From Candidatus Obscuribacterales bacterium (GTDB lineage: Bacteria > Cyanobacteriota > Vampirovibrionia > Obscuribacterales > Obscuribacteraceae), in contig JACKCM010000003.1 of NCBI GenBank assembly GCA_020634035.1, positions 248,001 to 312,000 on the forward strand: DNA of 64,000 nt, in the 5' to 3' direction. Position numbers and translations under genes: made by a program. Under the pieces are notes generated by a model that made no database searches, was not told the DNA's origin, and saw nothing but the letters and a program-made list of their open reading frames with translations. This document shows, piece by piece, positions 9,288 to 17,249 of the stretch. The stretch's first letter is position 1. Each line of letters opens with the position of its first letter.

Positions 9288-9315
9288 AGATACTGAAAAG
9301 ACTGAAAAGACAGCT

Positions 9316-9570
9316 ATGACCAGCGACTGGAAGAAACGGCTTCAGTACATAGGCGGAGGAATAATCGTCGCCTGTGCTTTCGGCATAATGATGCCCGGTC
9401 TGGTGAGTTATTTGTTCGGTCTGTGGCGAATTTTTCTGCTTATTGCCATTATAGTAATAACATCAGTTACTCTCGTCGTCATCTACCATCGCGTTCTCAG
9501 ACGAAAAGATGATTCAAAAGCCGCTGATAGCGATGACAAAGACGATGTGGAAGAGAGCGTACAATCATGA
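9316..9570 (+). CDS. Small two-helix membrane protein
   Basis: Protein of 84 residues with two predicted membrane helices (about 12-33, GGIIVACAFGIMMPGLVSYLF, and 36-55, IFLLIAIIVITSVTLVVIYH) and an acidic C-terminal tail (DSKAADSDDKDDVEE). The stop codon overlaps the next gene's ATG in an ATGA arrangement at 9567-9570, a sign of translational coupling. The pattern of two helices and a charged tail fits a small subunit of a membrane assembly, but no homologue is recognised. Confidence 0.68.
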   Translation: MTSDWKKRLQYIGGGIIVACAFGIMMPGLVSYLFGLWRIFLLIAIIVITSVTLVVIYHRVLRRKDDSKAADSDDKDDVEESVQS

Positions 9571-10736
9571 AAGTCGCAAAAACATTTTTCAACACACCCT
9601 TACCAATTTGCATCGGTCTTGTTCTGACCATGGCGCTGGGACCCGCAGCCAACGCCCAGAGCCGTCAGGAAGATCCGGAGAAATACTATCGCGCCCCCAA
9701 CACTCTGCACGGAAAGACTGTGTTGATACCAATAGGATCTCATATCGAAGGGCGCATGAATAAGACCATCAGTTCGAAAACCAGTAAACAGGGAGAGAAA
9801 TTCACCATCGAAATCACCTCGCCGGTTCTGGCCAACGGCTCTGATGTAATCATCCCGATAGGCTCGAAGATAATCGGCGAAGTGGTAGAGGCAATTCCTG
9901 CGAGCAAACAGAAACATCCAAGAGGCACGCCCAAGCCCTCGGGCAAACTGAGAACCTCACTCTCTTTGCTTCAAACCCCCGATGGCATGTCCAGACCGCT
10001 GATTGCCTCCATCGCAGGAGAGTTCCTGTCCACGGGCTCCGGCCGGTTGCAGCCCAATCAAGAACTCGCCAACCCCAGCCTCGGCTATGCAGGTTCAGGA
10101 GCCAGTTTCGCCGCCGTACATCCATCGATGAACAAGCGCAACTACGGCAACCAGGGTCCAAAAGTGGTGAGCAAAAGAGACTACTGGCAAGATCCGGTTC
10201 TGGGCGTGGACCGCTTTGGTCACACCCAGAGAGGGACTCCGGTAATTCGCTCTATGGTGAAAAAAGGAAGAGACATCTATATAATGTCCGGCTCGCCTTT
10301 AGCAATAAGAGTCGACGCTCCGCTCAAAATCAGTGTCGCTCCCTCGAAAGGAAGAATGTCGATAGACATAGGCACCACCACACCGCCGGCGGTGCAAAGC
10401 AGCGGTCGCCGCTTCCAACCGGCAGGAGGCACCCAGGCGCCACCTGAAGCAACCGAGAATTCAGAGAGTCAAGAAAACAAAAAAGCCTTTACCCACGAAA
10501 AGATGCTGAAAGAGCCGGTCGATCCAGAAGCGCATCTGCCGAGATTTTTGCGCACCCCGAAGAACTTGCAGTTCCTCAAACCTTCTCCCTTTTCAGCAGG
10601 AGATCCTGCTCAAGGTGGTCAACAGGGCAATTCTGGTCAGCAGGTCCCCCAGGGACAACCGGCTCAGGCAGACCAGGCTCCGGTTAATTTCAGCCCCGGT
10701 GGACAACCGAACAAGAAAGGCGCTGACGACTTCTAG
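9567..10736 (+). CDS. Exported beta-rich protein, possibly VirB10/TrbI-like
   Basis: Protein of 389 residues with a signal peptide (ICIGLVLTMALGPAANAQ). Residues about 45-230 contain a pattern reminiscent of the VirB10/TrbI outer-membrane-channel domain: 'IPIGSHIEGRM', a spaced 'VLANGSDVIIPIGSKIIGEVVEA', then 'SLSLLQTPDG', and near the end 'SGSPLAIRVDAPLKI'. VirB10 family proteins have comparable 'IPxGSxxxGxY' and 'PDGxxxxL' strands. The likeness is weak and unsupported by a search. The C-terminal 100 residues are Pro/Gln/Gly-rich and disordered. The gene is ATGA-coupled to the small membrane protein before it and ends 44 bases before ubiX. An alternative is an unrelated exported beta-barrel-like protein. 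Confidence 0.68.
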   Translation: MKVAKTFFNTPLPICIGLVLTMALGPAANAQSRQEDPEKYYRAPNTLHGKTVLIPIGSHIEGRMNKTISSKTSKQGEKFTIEITSPVLANGSDVIIPIGSKIIGEVVEAIPASKQKHPRGTPKPSGKLRTSLSLLQTPDGMSRPLIASIAGEFLSTGSGRLQPNQELANPSLGYAGSGASFAAVHPSMNKRNYGNQGPKVVSKRDYWQDPVLGVDRFGHTQRGTPVIRSMVKKGRDIYIMSGSPLAIRVDAPLKISVAPSKGRMSIDIGTTTPPAVQSSGRRFQPAGGTQAPPEATENSESQENKKAFTHEKMLKEPVDPEAHLPRFLRTPKNLQFLKPSPFSAGDPAQGGQQGNSGQQVPQGQPAQADQAPVNFSPGGQPNKKGADDF

Positions 10737-10780
10737 AGGATTTGCTATATTTTCATGGTTTCGCCCTACAGGAAATCCCG

Positions 10781-11482
10781 ATGAGCACCCCAGCCAATAA
10801 TATGGGAAAAGAGACCAGAACTGACATAGCAAGACCCCTGCCGGTCGTGCTGGCCATAACCGGTGCCAGCGGAGCCATCTATGGATTGAGAACGCTACAG
10901 TTTCTCGCCGGCAGCGGTCAACCCTGCGAGTTGTTGATTTCGAAAGCCGCCTATAAAGTGATGCAGGTCGAGCATGATCTCGACCTTATTAATGAGAGCT
11001 GCCCCAAAGCAGCCATCCTCAACTATTTGAAACTGCCGCCGGACGCGCCGGTCAAGTTTCATGAACTGGGCGACTACGCCGCATCGGTTGCCAGCGGCTC
11101 TTACCGGACCAGGGGCATGGCCGTTGTACCTTGCAGCCTCGGCACCCTCGGTGCTCTTGCCAACGGACTGACTGCAAACCTGATTCAGCGAGCGGCGGCA
11201 GTCTGCCTGAAAGAGAAACGACCTCTGGTGATAGTGGTCCGAGAGATGCCCTTCGGCCACATTCAGCTCAAAAACATGCTTGCCCTCTCCGAAGCCGGGG
11301 CTACCGTAGCCTGTGCCTCTCCCGGTTTTTACCATCGCCCCCGCACCATCCAGGATCAGATTGATTTCGTAGTCGGACGGATTTTAGACCAGCTCGGATT
11401 CGACAACGATCTCTTCAAGAGATGGAAAGAAGAGACCCCTCTGGTACAAGTTCCGGAAGATGAAATCCAATCAATCAAATAG
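10781..11482 (+). CDS. ubiX: Flavin prenyltransferase, UbiX/Pad1 family
   Basis: Makes prenylated FMN from FMNH2 and dimethylallyl phosphate, the cofactor for UbiD-type decarboxylases. The 233-residue protein shows the N-terminal flavin-binding motif ITGASGAIYG, the central VVPCSLGTLGALANG, the segment VVREMPFGHIQLKNM (most relatives have RETPL here) and the C-terminal PGFYHRPRTIQDQIDF. I chose the ATG at 10781 because ACAGGAAAT sits just upstream and the length then fits the family; an upstream in-frame start would add 13 residues. The gene overlaps rimM by 23 bases. No ubiD lies in the window, so the decarboxylase partner must be elsewhere. Cytoplasmic. Confidence 0.88.
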   Translation: MSTPANNMGKETRTDIARPLPVVLAITGASGAIYGLRTLQFLAGSGQPCELLISKAAYKVMQVEHDLDLINESCPKAAILNYLKLPPDAPVKFHELGDYAASVASGSYRTRGMAVVPCSLGTLGALANGLTANLIQRAAAVCLKEKRPLVIVVREMPFGHIQLKNMLALSEAGATVACASPGFYHRPRTIQDQIDFVVGRILDQLGFDNDLFKRWKEETPLVQVPEDEIQSIK

Positions 11483-12026
11483 CACCACCTCTGGTATCAA
11501 TGACTCCGATCCGGAAGCCTTCAGTTTTACTGTCGGCAAGGTGGTCGGTTTCCGTGGACTGAAAGGCGAGATGAAAGTTTTGCCTACCACCAACAGTCCG
11601 GAGATTCTGATCGAGATAGAGTCCGTCAGAGTGGGCAATCCCAATGATCCCGGCGCCGAAAGAAAAGTCGAGTCGGCTATGATCAAGGGACGAACTCTTT
11701 TCATCCAATTGTCAGGGTACGATGATCGCACCGCCGCCGAAGCACTCAAAGATAAACTACTTTTCACCCAACCAGATCAACTTCTCGAACTCGAAGAGAA
11801 CCAGTGGTGGGTAGATGACCTGGTTGGGCTCTCAGTCAGGGATCAAGGCGGAAACGAGATCGGAAAGATTGTCGATATCTATGGCGCCGATGGCGAATTT
11901 TTAGAAGTAGAGTTGAAGGATACCGGCAAGAAAAGACTGGTGCCCTTCGTAAAAGAGATGATACCCGTAGTAGAACCGGACGAAGGCTATCTAGTGATTA
12001 CGCCACCCCCCGGATTACTGGACTGA
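11460..12026 (+). CDS. rimM: 16S rRNA processing protein RimM
   Basis: Protein of 188 residues that helps mature the 30S head and binds ribosomal protein S19. The N-terminal RimM beta-barrel (about 20-100) contains VGKVVGFRGLKGEMKV, and the C-terminal PRC-barrel (about 110-185) contains WWVDDLVGLSV, IGKIVDIYGADG and LVPFVKEMIPVVE. Length and order of motifs are normal. The start lies inside the 3' end of ubiX (23-base overlap), implying coupled translation. The usual partner genes trmD and rplS are absent next to it, so this is not the standard ribosomal-processing operon. Twenty or so residues precede the first barrel. Confidence 0.93.
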   Translation: MKSNQSNSTTSGINDSDPEAFSFTVGKVVGFRGLKGEMKVLPTTNSPEILIEIESVRVGNPNDPGAERKVESAMIKGRTLFIQLSGYDDRTAAEALKDKLLFTQPDQLLELEENQWWVDDLVGLSVRDQGGNEIGKIVDIYGADGEFLEVELKDTGKKRLVPFVKEMIPVVEPDEGYLVITPPPGLLD

Positions 12027-12134
12027 ATCTTATCTTAAGTTCTGATTAGACAGGCGGGTAACCACTTGATTACCGCGCAAATATACTCTACTTTTATAAA
12101 GGAAATTCTAATAGAATATACATACAAAATAACA

Positions 12135-12194
12135 GAGAAGCACTCGGGATATCCCGAACGTCCTGCTTCTCAGGCGTTCGCATAGTCTTAAGAC
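12135..12194. other. Cluster of nested and mutually exclusive inverted repeats upstream of the GT20 gene
   Basis: Within 60 bases there are: a perfect 14-base palindrome TCGGGATATCCCGA (12144-12157); GAGAAGCA (12135-12142) pairing with TGCTTCTC (12164-12171) around it; and a hairpin in which CGAACG (12155-12160) and CCTG (12162-12165) pair with CAGG (12171-12174) and CGTTCG (12175-12180). The last stem shares bases with both others, so they cannot all form together. A further palindrome GTCTTAAGAC lies at 12185-12194. No T-run follows, so it is not a standard terminator. It could be a regulatory RNA leader or a set of operators. Confidence 0.55.
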
Positions 12195-12246
12195 GGCAAA
12201 GACGATTTTTCATAACCGAGTCGACCCATCACGAAGTACAACCGAT

Positions 12247-13704
12247 ATGATGCAAACCACCGCACCGCAACTCTACATTGATCCCCTGGCAACCAGCAAA
12301 TCCAGAGAAGACCTGGAAATGCATCTTCCAACTTTAAAGGTGGTCTCTTACAACGGCTCCGGCAAGAACAGCGGAGTGCCCTCCAGCCTCGAACCGTTGG
12401 CCAGAAGAATCGGTACACGCATCCACTGGTTGTCGGTCAATCAAGAAGAGCACGAAATCGCCCAGGATAATACTACCGGCGATATCACAGCAAAATCTCA
12501 ACGCAAGAACGACTGCTTCGAATTTCACACCGCTCACATTGCGGAGCACATCGTGATCCGCCACAAGCAATTCTGCGACAAGTATCTCTGGCCGCTCTTC
12601 CACGGAATGCCTGAGTCAGCCAAGTTCGAAGCGGTAGAATGGCAAGCTTATAAACAATTCTGCTCCCAGATAGCTGCCGAAAGCCAGACCATAGCCGGTG
12701 AGAGCTTTCCTACCTTGCTCTGGTTGCACGACTACCAGCTTGCCCTCAGCGCTCCCCATGTCGCATCGGACCGCGGCACTCTCGTTTGCCAATTCTGGCA
12801 TGTACCCTGGCCTAAATCAGAGACCATCGCCTCATCCCCGGTCACCCGGGAGATCATCGAAGGTCTGCTCGCCAACAGACTGCTGGGCTTCCATACCGCT
12901 GAATATGCTCACAACTTCATGGACACTGCCGAAATTCTTTTCCCTGATATCCAGGTGGACAAGATGAATATGCGTGTCCGCATGGCCGGTCGAACCACCC
13001 AGATTACAGTGATGCCCCTGGGTATAGATGTGGATCGATGGAAAGACATAGCCAATTTGGTTCGGCCTATGTCCGAAGCTCTTGCGGTCAAGCATCGCCT
13101 CGCCAGCCAGATAGTGCTTGGCATCGACAGACTCGATTACACCAAAGGTGTACTCGAAAAATTACATGGTATAGAGTACTTCCTCACCGTCGCGCCAGAA
13201 ATGCATCGGCGCTTTCATTACGTGCAGATTGCCCAGGCACCGCAATCCGACGAAGAGGTCTACTCGCGCTACGCGCAGCAAGCCCTGAATAAGATAAAAG
13301 AGATCAACGAGCGCTTTTCAGTTGACGGTTGGACACCAATTCTTCATCTGGACTCGAAGTTGTCGATAGAAGAACTAGCCGCCTGGTATCAAGCTGCCGA
13401 CATTCTCACCGTCAATTCAATTCGAGACGGTCTCAATCTGATAGCCAAAGAATTCGTCGCCTGCCGACAGGATGAACAGGGTGTACTGATAGTCAGCAAG
13501 AACGCCGGCTGTGCCGCAGAGTTGAGCCAGGGAGCTCTTCTTGTCGATCCTCGCTCACCATCCGAAATCTCTAACGCGCTTAATAAAGCGATCACCATGG
13601 CCGTAGAAGAGAAGCGCCGCAGGATGACATCGATGCGTCATGTCATCGGCTGGAATCAGCTTCATGACTGGGCTCTGGGCTTTCTCAAGCAAGCACTCAG
13701 ATAG
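12247..13704 (+). CDS. otsA: Trehalose-6-phosphate synthase family glycosyltransferase (GT20)
   Basis: Expected to join a sugar nucleotide (UDP- or ADP-glucose) to glucose-6-phosphate, giving trehalose-6-phosphate. Protein of 485 residues with GT20 hallmarks: LLWLHDYQLAL (about 158-166), QFWHVPWPK, the phosphate/nucleotide-binding VLGIDRLDYTKGV (about 295-307) and SIRDGLNLIAKEFVA near residue 395. The N-terminal loop, usually NRxP...GGL, reads SYNGSGKNSGVPSSL here, so substrate choice may differ; glucosylglycerol-phosphate synthase is the main alternative. No otsB-type phosphatase lies beside it. The preceding leader holds several hairpins. It converges on nuoK with only 14 bases between stops. 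Confidence 0.8.
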   Translation: MMQTTAPQLYIDPLATSKSREDLEMHLPTLKVVSYNGSGKNSGVPSSLEPLARRIGTRIHWLSVNQEEHEIAQDNTTGDITAKSQRKNDCFEFHTAHIAEHIVIRHKQFCDKYLWPLFHGMPESAKFEAVEWQAYKQFCSQIAAESQTIAGESFPTLLWLHDYQLALSAPHVASDRGTLVCQFWHVPWPKSETIASSPVTREIIEGLLANRLLGFHTAEYAHNFMDTAEILFPDIQVDKMNMRVRMAGRTTQITVMPLGIDVDRWKDIANLVRPMSEALAVKHRLASQIVLGIDRLDYTKGVLEKLHGIEYFLTVAPEMHRRFHYVQIAQAPQSDEEVYSRYAQQALNKIKEINERFSVDGWTPILHLDSKLSIEELAAWYQAADILTVNSIRDGLNLIAKEFVACRQDEQGVLIVSKNAGCAAELSQGALLVDPRSPSEISNALNKAITMAVEEKRRRMTSMRHVIGWNQLHDWALGFLKQALR

Positions 13705-13718
13705 TCTGAAGTTTATAG

Positions 13719-14309
13719 CTACCAGCGCAGCAAATTGAAACGGTCCATATCGACCGTGGCCAGATTTCTATAGATTGAAAGAACGATAGCAAGACCCACT
13801 GCCGCTTCTGCCGCTGCCACGGTCAGAATGAATATGGCAAATAGATGACCTTTGACTCCGGCCGGGTCTATGTAACGAGCGAAAGTGATCAGGTTGATGT
13901 TGACTGCGTTCAACATAAGCTCTATCGACATCAGCACACGAACGGCGTTTCTCGATTTGACCATTCCATACATGCCGATGGCGAAAAGCAATGCACTCAA
14001 AGTGAGATAACGAGTCATCGGGTCATGACCGATGGTGAAGATCAAGAAACCGCCCAGACAGGCAATTACTTTTACCGCTTCGGAATAAGCAGCGAAGAAG
14101 TATCTGAAGGCGATACCAGCCACAGTGATTCCGGCGAACAGCCAGATATCGAGATCGATGCTCATCATCTGCCTGGCTCCGTCCGGAGCAGTGGTTCTGG
14201 CGAAGACAATCGCTACACCGGCAGCTACGATAACCGCGTAGATAAAGGTGGCTATGAAGCGGGTGAAATCCGACCGCGTCTCTACGGAACTAGTTGCTTC
14301 CACTTTCAA
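13719..14309 (-). CDS. nuoK: NADH-quinone oxidoreductase subunit K with extra N-terminal membrane module
   Basis: Membrane subunit of NDH-1 in the proton-translocating arm. Residues about 100-196 are a complete NuoK: LTLSALLFAIGMYGMV, SIELMLNAVNINL and TVAAAEAAVGLAIVL, including Glu130 and Glu168, which correspond to the two conserved membrane glutamates. NuoK normally has about 100 residues. Here it is preceded by about 98 residues with three predicted helices (about 18-37, 54-73 and 77-95). The frame is open from a TTG at 14309, overlapping nuoJ by 20 bases, with GAGAGGG just upstream but very close. An internal ATG at residue 98 would give a normal-sized NuoK but has no visible ribosome-binding site. 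Last gene of the nuo run. Confidence 0.85.
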   Translation of the reverse strand: MKVEATSSVETRSDFTRFIATFIYAVIVAAGVAIVFARTTAPDGARQMMSIDLDIWLFAGITVAGIAFRYFFAAYSEAVKVIACLGGFLIFTIGHDPMTRYLTLSALLFAIGMYGMVKSRNAVRVLMSIELMLNAVNINLITFARYIDPAGVKGHLFAIFILTVAAAEAAVGLAIVLSIYRNLATVDMDRFNLLRW

Positions 14310-14913
14310 TTCCCTCTCTGGGTGTATCTGTGTCTTCTACTTTTTCTGCCTTCGCCAGCATAATTGCGCCGATCAGAGCGGCAAGCAAGAGTACCGAAGC
14401 GAATTCAAAGGGCAGCGAATAGTCGGTGGTAAGAGCCCTTCCGATTACTGCAATATTGTCCTGACCGATTGCTTGAGTGGACTGGTCCCAGTGCTCTGAG
14501 CGAATCGCCATATACACGGTCACAAATGCAATCCAGGCGACCAGACCGGGAAAGCCGTTGCGAATGGTATCGAGAAACTTCAAGAGAGCCGGCTCTGAAG
14601 AAGCGATTGCCTCTTCCTCTGCCTCTTCATTTTGAAGACGGGGGTTGGTGAGCATGAGCGCGATTACGACCACCAGAGTGATGCCCACCGCATAAATCAT
14701 TATCTGAGCCAGAGCGATAAACTGAGCCTGGAGCAAGAAGAAGAGTCCGGAGATTCCTCCGAAGACCCCGATTAGAAGAAAGCCGGCGCGGATAACATTT
14801 TTGTCGGAGATTACCCCAATTGATAGAGTGATGGCAAAGGCGGCAATCAAATAGAATGCCAGGGCTTCAGCCGCTCCTGTCGATACCAGTTCCTGTACAT
14901 TGAGAAATTCCAT
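14290..14913 (-). CDS. nuoJ: NADH-quinone oxidoreductase subunit J
   Basis: Membrane subunit of NDH-1, 207 residues with five hydrophobic helices. Typical NuoJ features are the early helix LIAAFAITLSIGVI, the segment LFFLLQAQFIALAQIMIYAVGITLVVVIALML (helix 3 with the flexible pi-bulge region) and the final helix VLLLAALIGAIMLAK. A charged loop of about 25 residues (EEAEEEAIASSEP) sits between helices 3 and 4. The C-terminus is acidic. The gene follows nuoI after 53 bases and overlaps nuoK by 20 bases, so J and K are probably translationally coupled. Confidence 0.92.
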   Translation of the reverse strand: MEFLNVQELVSTGAAEALAFYLIAAFAITLSIGVISDKNVIRAGFLLIGVFGGISGLFFLLQAQFIALAQIMIYAVGITLVVVIALMLTNPRLQNEEAEEEAIASSEPALLKFLDTIRNGFPGLVAWIAFVTVYMAIRSEHWDQSTQAIGQDNIAVIGRALTTDYSLPFEFASVLLLAALIGAIMLAKAEKVEDTDTPREGIESGSN

Positions 14914-14966
14914 AACCTTACTCCGGATCCTTCGTCCTCTATGCTCTAAATCTTAAAAACGATGGC

Positions 14967-15785
14967 TTACTCTTTTTTATCTTTCTTGTCGTCCTTCTCG
15001 TCCTTTTTTGGAGCCTCCGCCGCCTTCTCTTCGGATTTAGCTTCTGCTACTTCCTTCTTAGCGGCTGCGGCATCAGCTTTTGGCTCCGCCACTTTCTCTT
15101 CGGATTTAGCTTCTGCTTTTGGAGCGTCAGCTTTCGCTTCGCCACCGTCGGCTTTGGCAGCGGCAGCTTTAGCGGCTGCGGCCTTAGCAGCAGCGGCTTT
15201 GGCGGCGGCAGCTTTAGCAGCAGGGTCGCCAGCAGCAGCAGCAGGCTTGGCGGCAGCTCCGGCAGCTCCAGCTGCGGCAGCCGGTTTGGGCGGAGCTTTC
15301 GGCTTCGGTCTGGGCATCTCTTTCTTGTCGAAATAGTATGTGGACTCGTCCTGGGTTAGAGTCAGCCTTTTTATATCGTAGATGAGAGACTCTCGGGTAT
15401 AGTCAGCCATCTCGAAATCGTTGGTATTGATGATGCAAGTGGTGGGACAGACTTCGGTGCAGAGACCACAGAACATGCAGAGTCCGTGGTCGATTTTAAA
15501 ATCAATCAGCTCTAGCTTGTTGGTCTCGGGGCTTTTGTGGGCGGTGATCTCGATACATTTGTCTGGACAGACCCGCTCGCACTGCCTGCATGAAATACAG
15601 AGGTGATCACCGGTGTCCGGATTGACAGCCAGAGCCAGTCTGCCGCGAAAATGAGCAGCCAGATCCTGAATCTTGTCAGGATATTCCTGGGTGGTTGGCT
15701 CCCGGAAAGAGTGAATGAACACGGTCTTGAGACCTTCACCTACCCTTTTGAAACTTTCTACAGCTCTATCTATCAAGTTAGCCAT
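14967..15785 (-). CDS. nuoI: NADH-quinone oxidoreductase subunit I with Lys-Ala-rich tail
   Basis: Peripheral-arm subunit carrying two [4Fe-4S] clusters (N6a, N6b): CISCRQCERVCP and CMFCGLCTEVCP are both intact. The protein has 272 residues from the ATG at 15785, which overlaps the end of nuoH by 8 bases; an upstream TTG would add 10 residues. The NuoI fold ends near residue 165. The remaining 107 residues are a low-complexity tail, with Pro/Ala first, then a four-times repeated KAAAA pentad, then Glu/Lys/Ala with KKDEKDDKKDKKE at the end. Such a tail is not part of ordinary NuoI and could be an assembly or membrane-surface anchor. Confidence 0.92.
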   Translation of the reverse strand: MANLIDRAVESFKRVGEGLKTVFIHSFREPTTQEYPDKIQDLAAHFRGRLALAVNPDTGDHLCISCRQCERVCPDKCIEITAHKSPETNKLELIDFKIDHGLCMFCGLCTEVCPTTCIINTNDFEMADYTRESLIYDIKRLTLTQDESTYYFDKKEMPRPKPKAPPKPAAAAGAAGAAAKPAAAAGDPAAKAAAAKAAAAKAAAAKAAAAKADGGEAKADAPKAEAKSEEKVAEPKADAAAAKKEVAEAKSEEKAAEAPKKDEKDDKKDKKE

Positions 15786-17187
15786 GGCAAACCACCCAGG
15801 TTCTAGCGAATACAACTACCACAAAGAGGATCAGAGCAAGCGGTATCAATCGCTTCCAACCGAAGTCCATCAATTGATCGATTCTGAATCGAGGTAGCGT
15901 ACCCCGGACAAGAATCGCGAAGAATACGATCGAGTAGACCTTGACTATTACCCAGAAGGCAGCCCAGAAAGTAGCCGGGTCGATAAACATCAAGTCTTTG
16001 ATCAAAGGAGAAAGGAAAGCGCCGAGCCCGTTTGATATCGGCTCCAGAGGCAAGCGGTCCAGTATCCATTTCGGAATGGGGTTGTCACCACCACCGAGGA
16101 ACATGACCGTTGCGATGCTGGAGACGACAAAGAGGTTGGTGAATTCAGCCAGGAAGAAGATGGCGAATTTGATACCACTGTATTCGGTGTTGTAACCGCT
16201 CACCAGTTCCGACTCTGCCTCAGGAAGGTCGAAGGGGATCCGGTTGATTTCGGCACAGGCACCGGTTAGATAAAGTCCAAATAAAAGAACTGTACAGATG
16301 ACCAGGACAAAAGCCATGATGCTGGACAGCCAGGGTACCGGGTAGAACTGACTGAACATGGCACTGGTGTCAAAGCTGGTGTCGACCAGATTAAGCCAGT
16401 AGGGCGCCAGTTTGTCGTATCCGGAGAGAGCTCCCCCGCCCAGTATGTTCCAATTGAAGATGCCGCCTTTTTGCTGCTCGACGATCTCGACTACATCGAG
16501 AGTTCCGGCAAGCAGACACATGGTCACCAGGGAAAGTACCAGGGGTATTTCATAGCTGATAGCCTGAGCGGCACTTCTCAGTCCTCCCACCAGGGAGTAC
16601 TTGTTGTTGCTGGCCCATCCCGCCATCACCAGTGCAACTACAGGAATAGAAGCAGCGGCAAGAATATAGAATATTCCGGTGGGCAAGTTGGCGATTTTGA
16701 ATAGATCGTGGTTGTTGGTGACGGCCGCCAGAAGAGGCAGCGCACCGAAGATAGAAGGTGCGAAGAAGATAATCGGCGCCAGAGTAAACATGAAGGCGTC
16801 GGCACCACGGGGGGTGATGTCTTCTTTAAATAGGAGCTTGACCGCATCTGCGGCAGTCTGGGCTAGACCGTCAAAACCGTGACGGTTGGGACCCATCCGC
16901 ACTGTGAACAGAGCAAGAGATCGTCTCTCGAACAGAACCATGAACATGGCGTTAATAGGAATGAATACGAGAAGCGAAAGGATTGGTGTCAGGGATCTTA
17001 GTAAGTCTGCGATGAATACGGCAGTGGTGCTGGGATTATCCACCTGAAGCAAGAAGGGCATTTTGCCTGTGATCAGAGATGGGATGAAGACTCCCACTCC
17101 CCAGCAGGCTACCCAGACGGCACCGAAGGTAACCGACAACCAGAAGATTGCCAGTCTCGACAATTTGTATATCTCTGCTGCGTTCAT
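15778..17187 (-). CDS. nuoH: NADH-quinone oxidoreductase subunit H
   Basis: Membrane subunit that helps form the quinone-binding chamber. Protein of 469 residues, longer than the usual 330-370. Conserved cytoplasmic-loop motifs are present: ERRSLALFTVRMGPNRHG, LLFKEDITPRGAD and EINRIPFDLPEAESELVSGYNTEYSG. Extra length comes from an N-terminal extension of about 60 residues, an insertion after EIVEQQKGG (about residues 240-285) and a loop around DRLPLEPISNG (about 375-395). About nine helices are visible. The gene lies 62 bases after nuoD and overlaps nuoI by 8 bases. Confidence 0.94.
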   Translation of the reverse strand: MNAAEIYKLSRLAIFWLSVTFGAVWVACWGVGVFIPSLITGKMPFLLQVDNPSTTAVFIADLLRSLTPILSLLVFIPINAMFMVLFERRSLALFTVRMGPNRHGFDGLAQTAADAVKLLFKEDITPRGADAFMFTLAPIIFFAPSIFGALPLLAAVTNNHDLFKIANLPTGIFYILAAASIPVVALVMAGWASNNKYSLVGGLRSAAQAISYEIPLVLSLVTMCLLAGTLDVVEIVEQQKGGIFNWNILGGGALSGYDKLAPYWLNLVDTSFDTSAMFSQFYPVPWLSSIMAFVLVICTVLLFGLYLTGACAEINRIPFDLPEAESELVSGYNTEYSGIKFAIFFLAEFTNLFVVSSIATVMFLGGGDNPIPKWILDRLPLEPISNGLGAFLSPLIKDLMFIDPATFWAAFWVIVKVYSIVFFAILVRGTLPRFRIDQLMDFGWKRLIPLALILFVVVVFARTWVVCHG

Positions 17188-17249
17188 ATCCGCTTACTCA
17201 CTACCCTCTATGTGCACCAATTTCAACGATAATCTTTAGCGATCTACAT

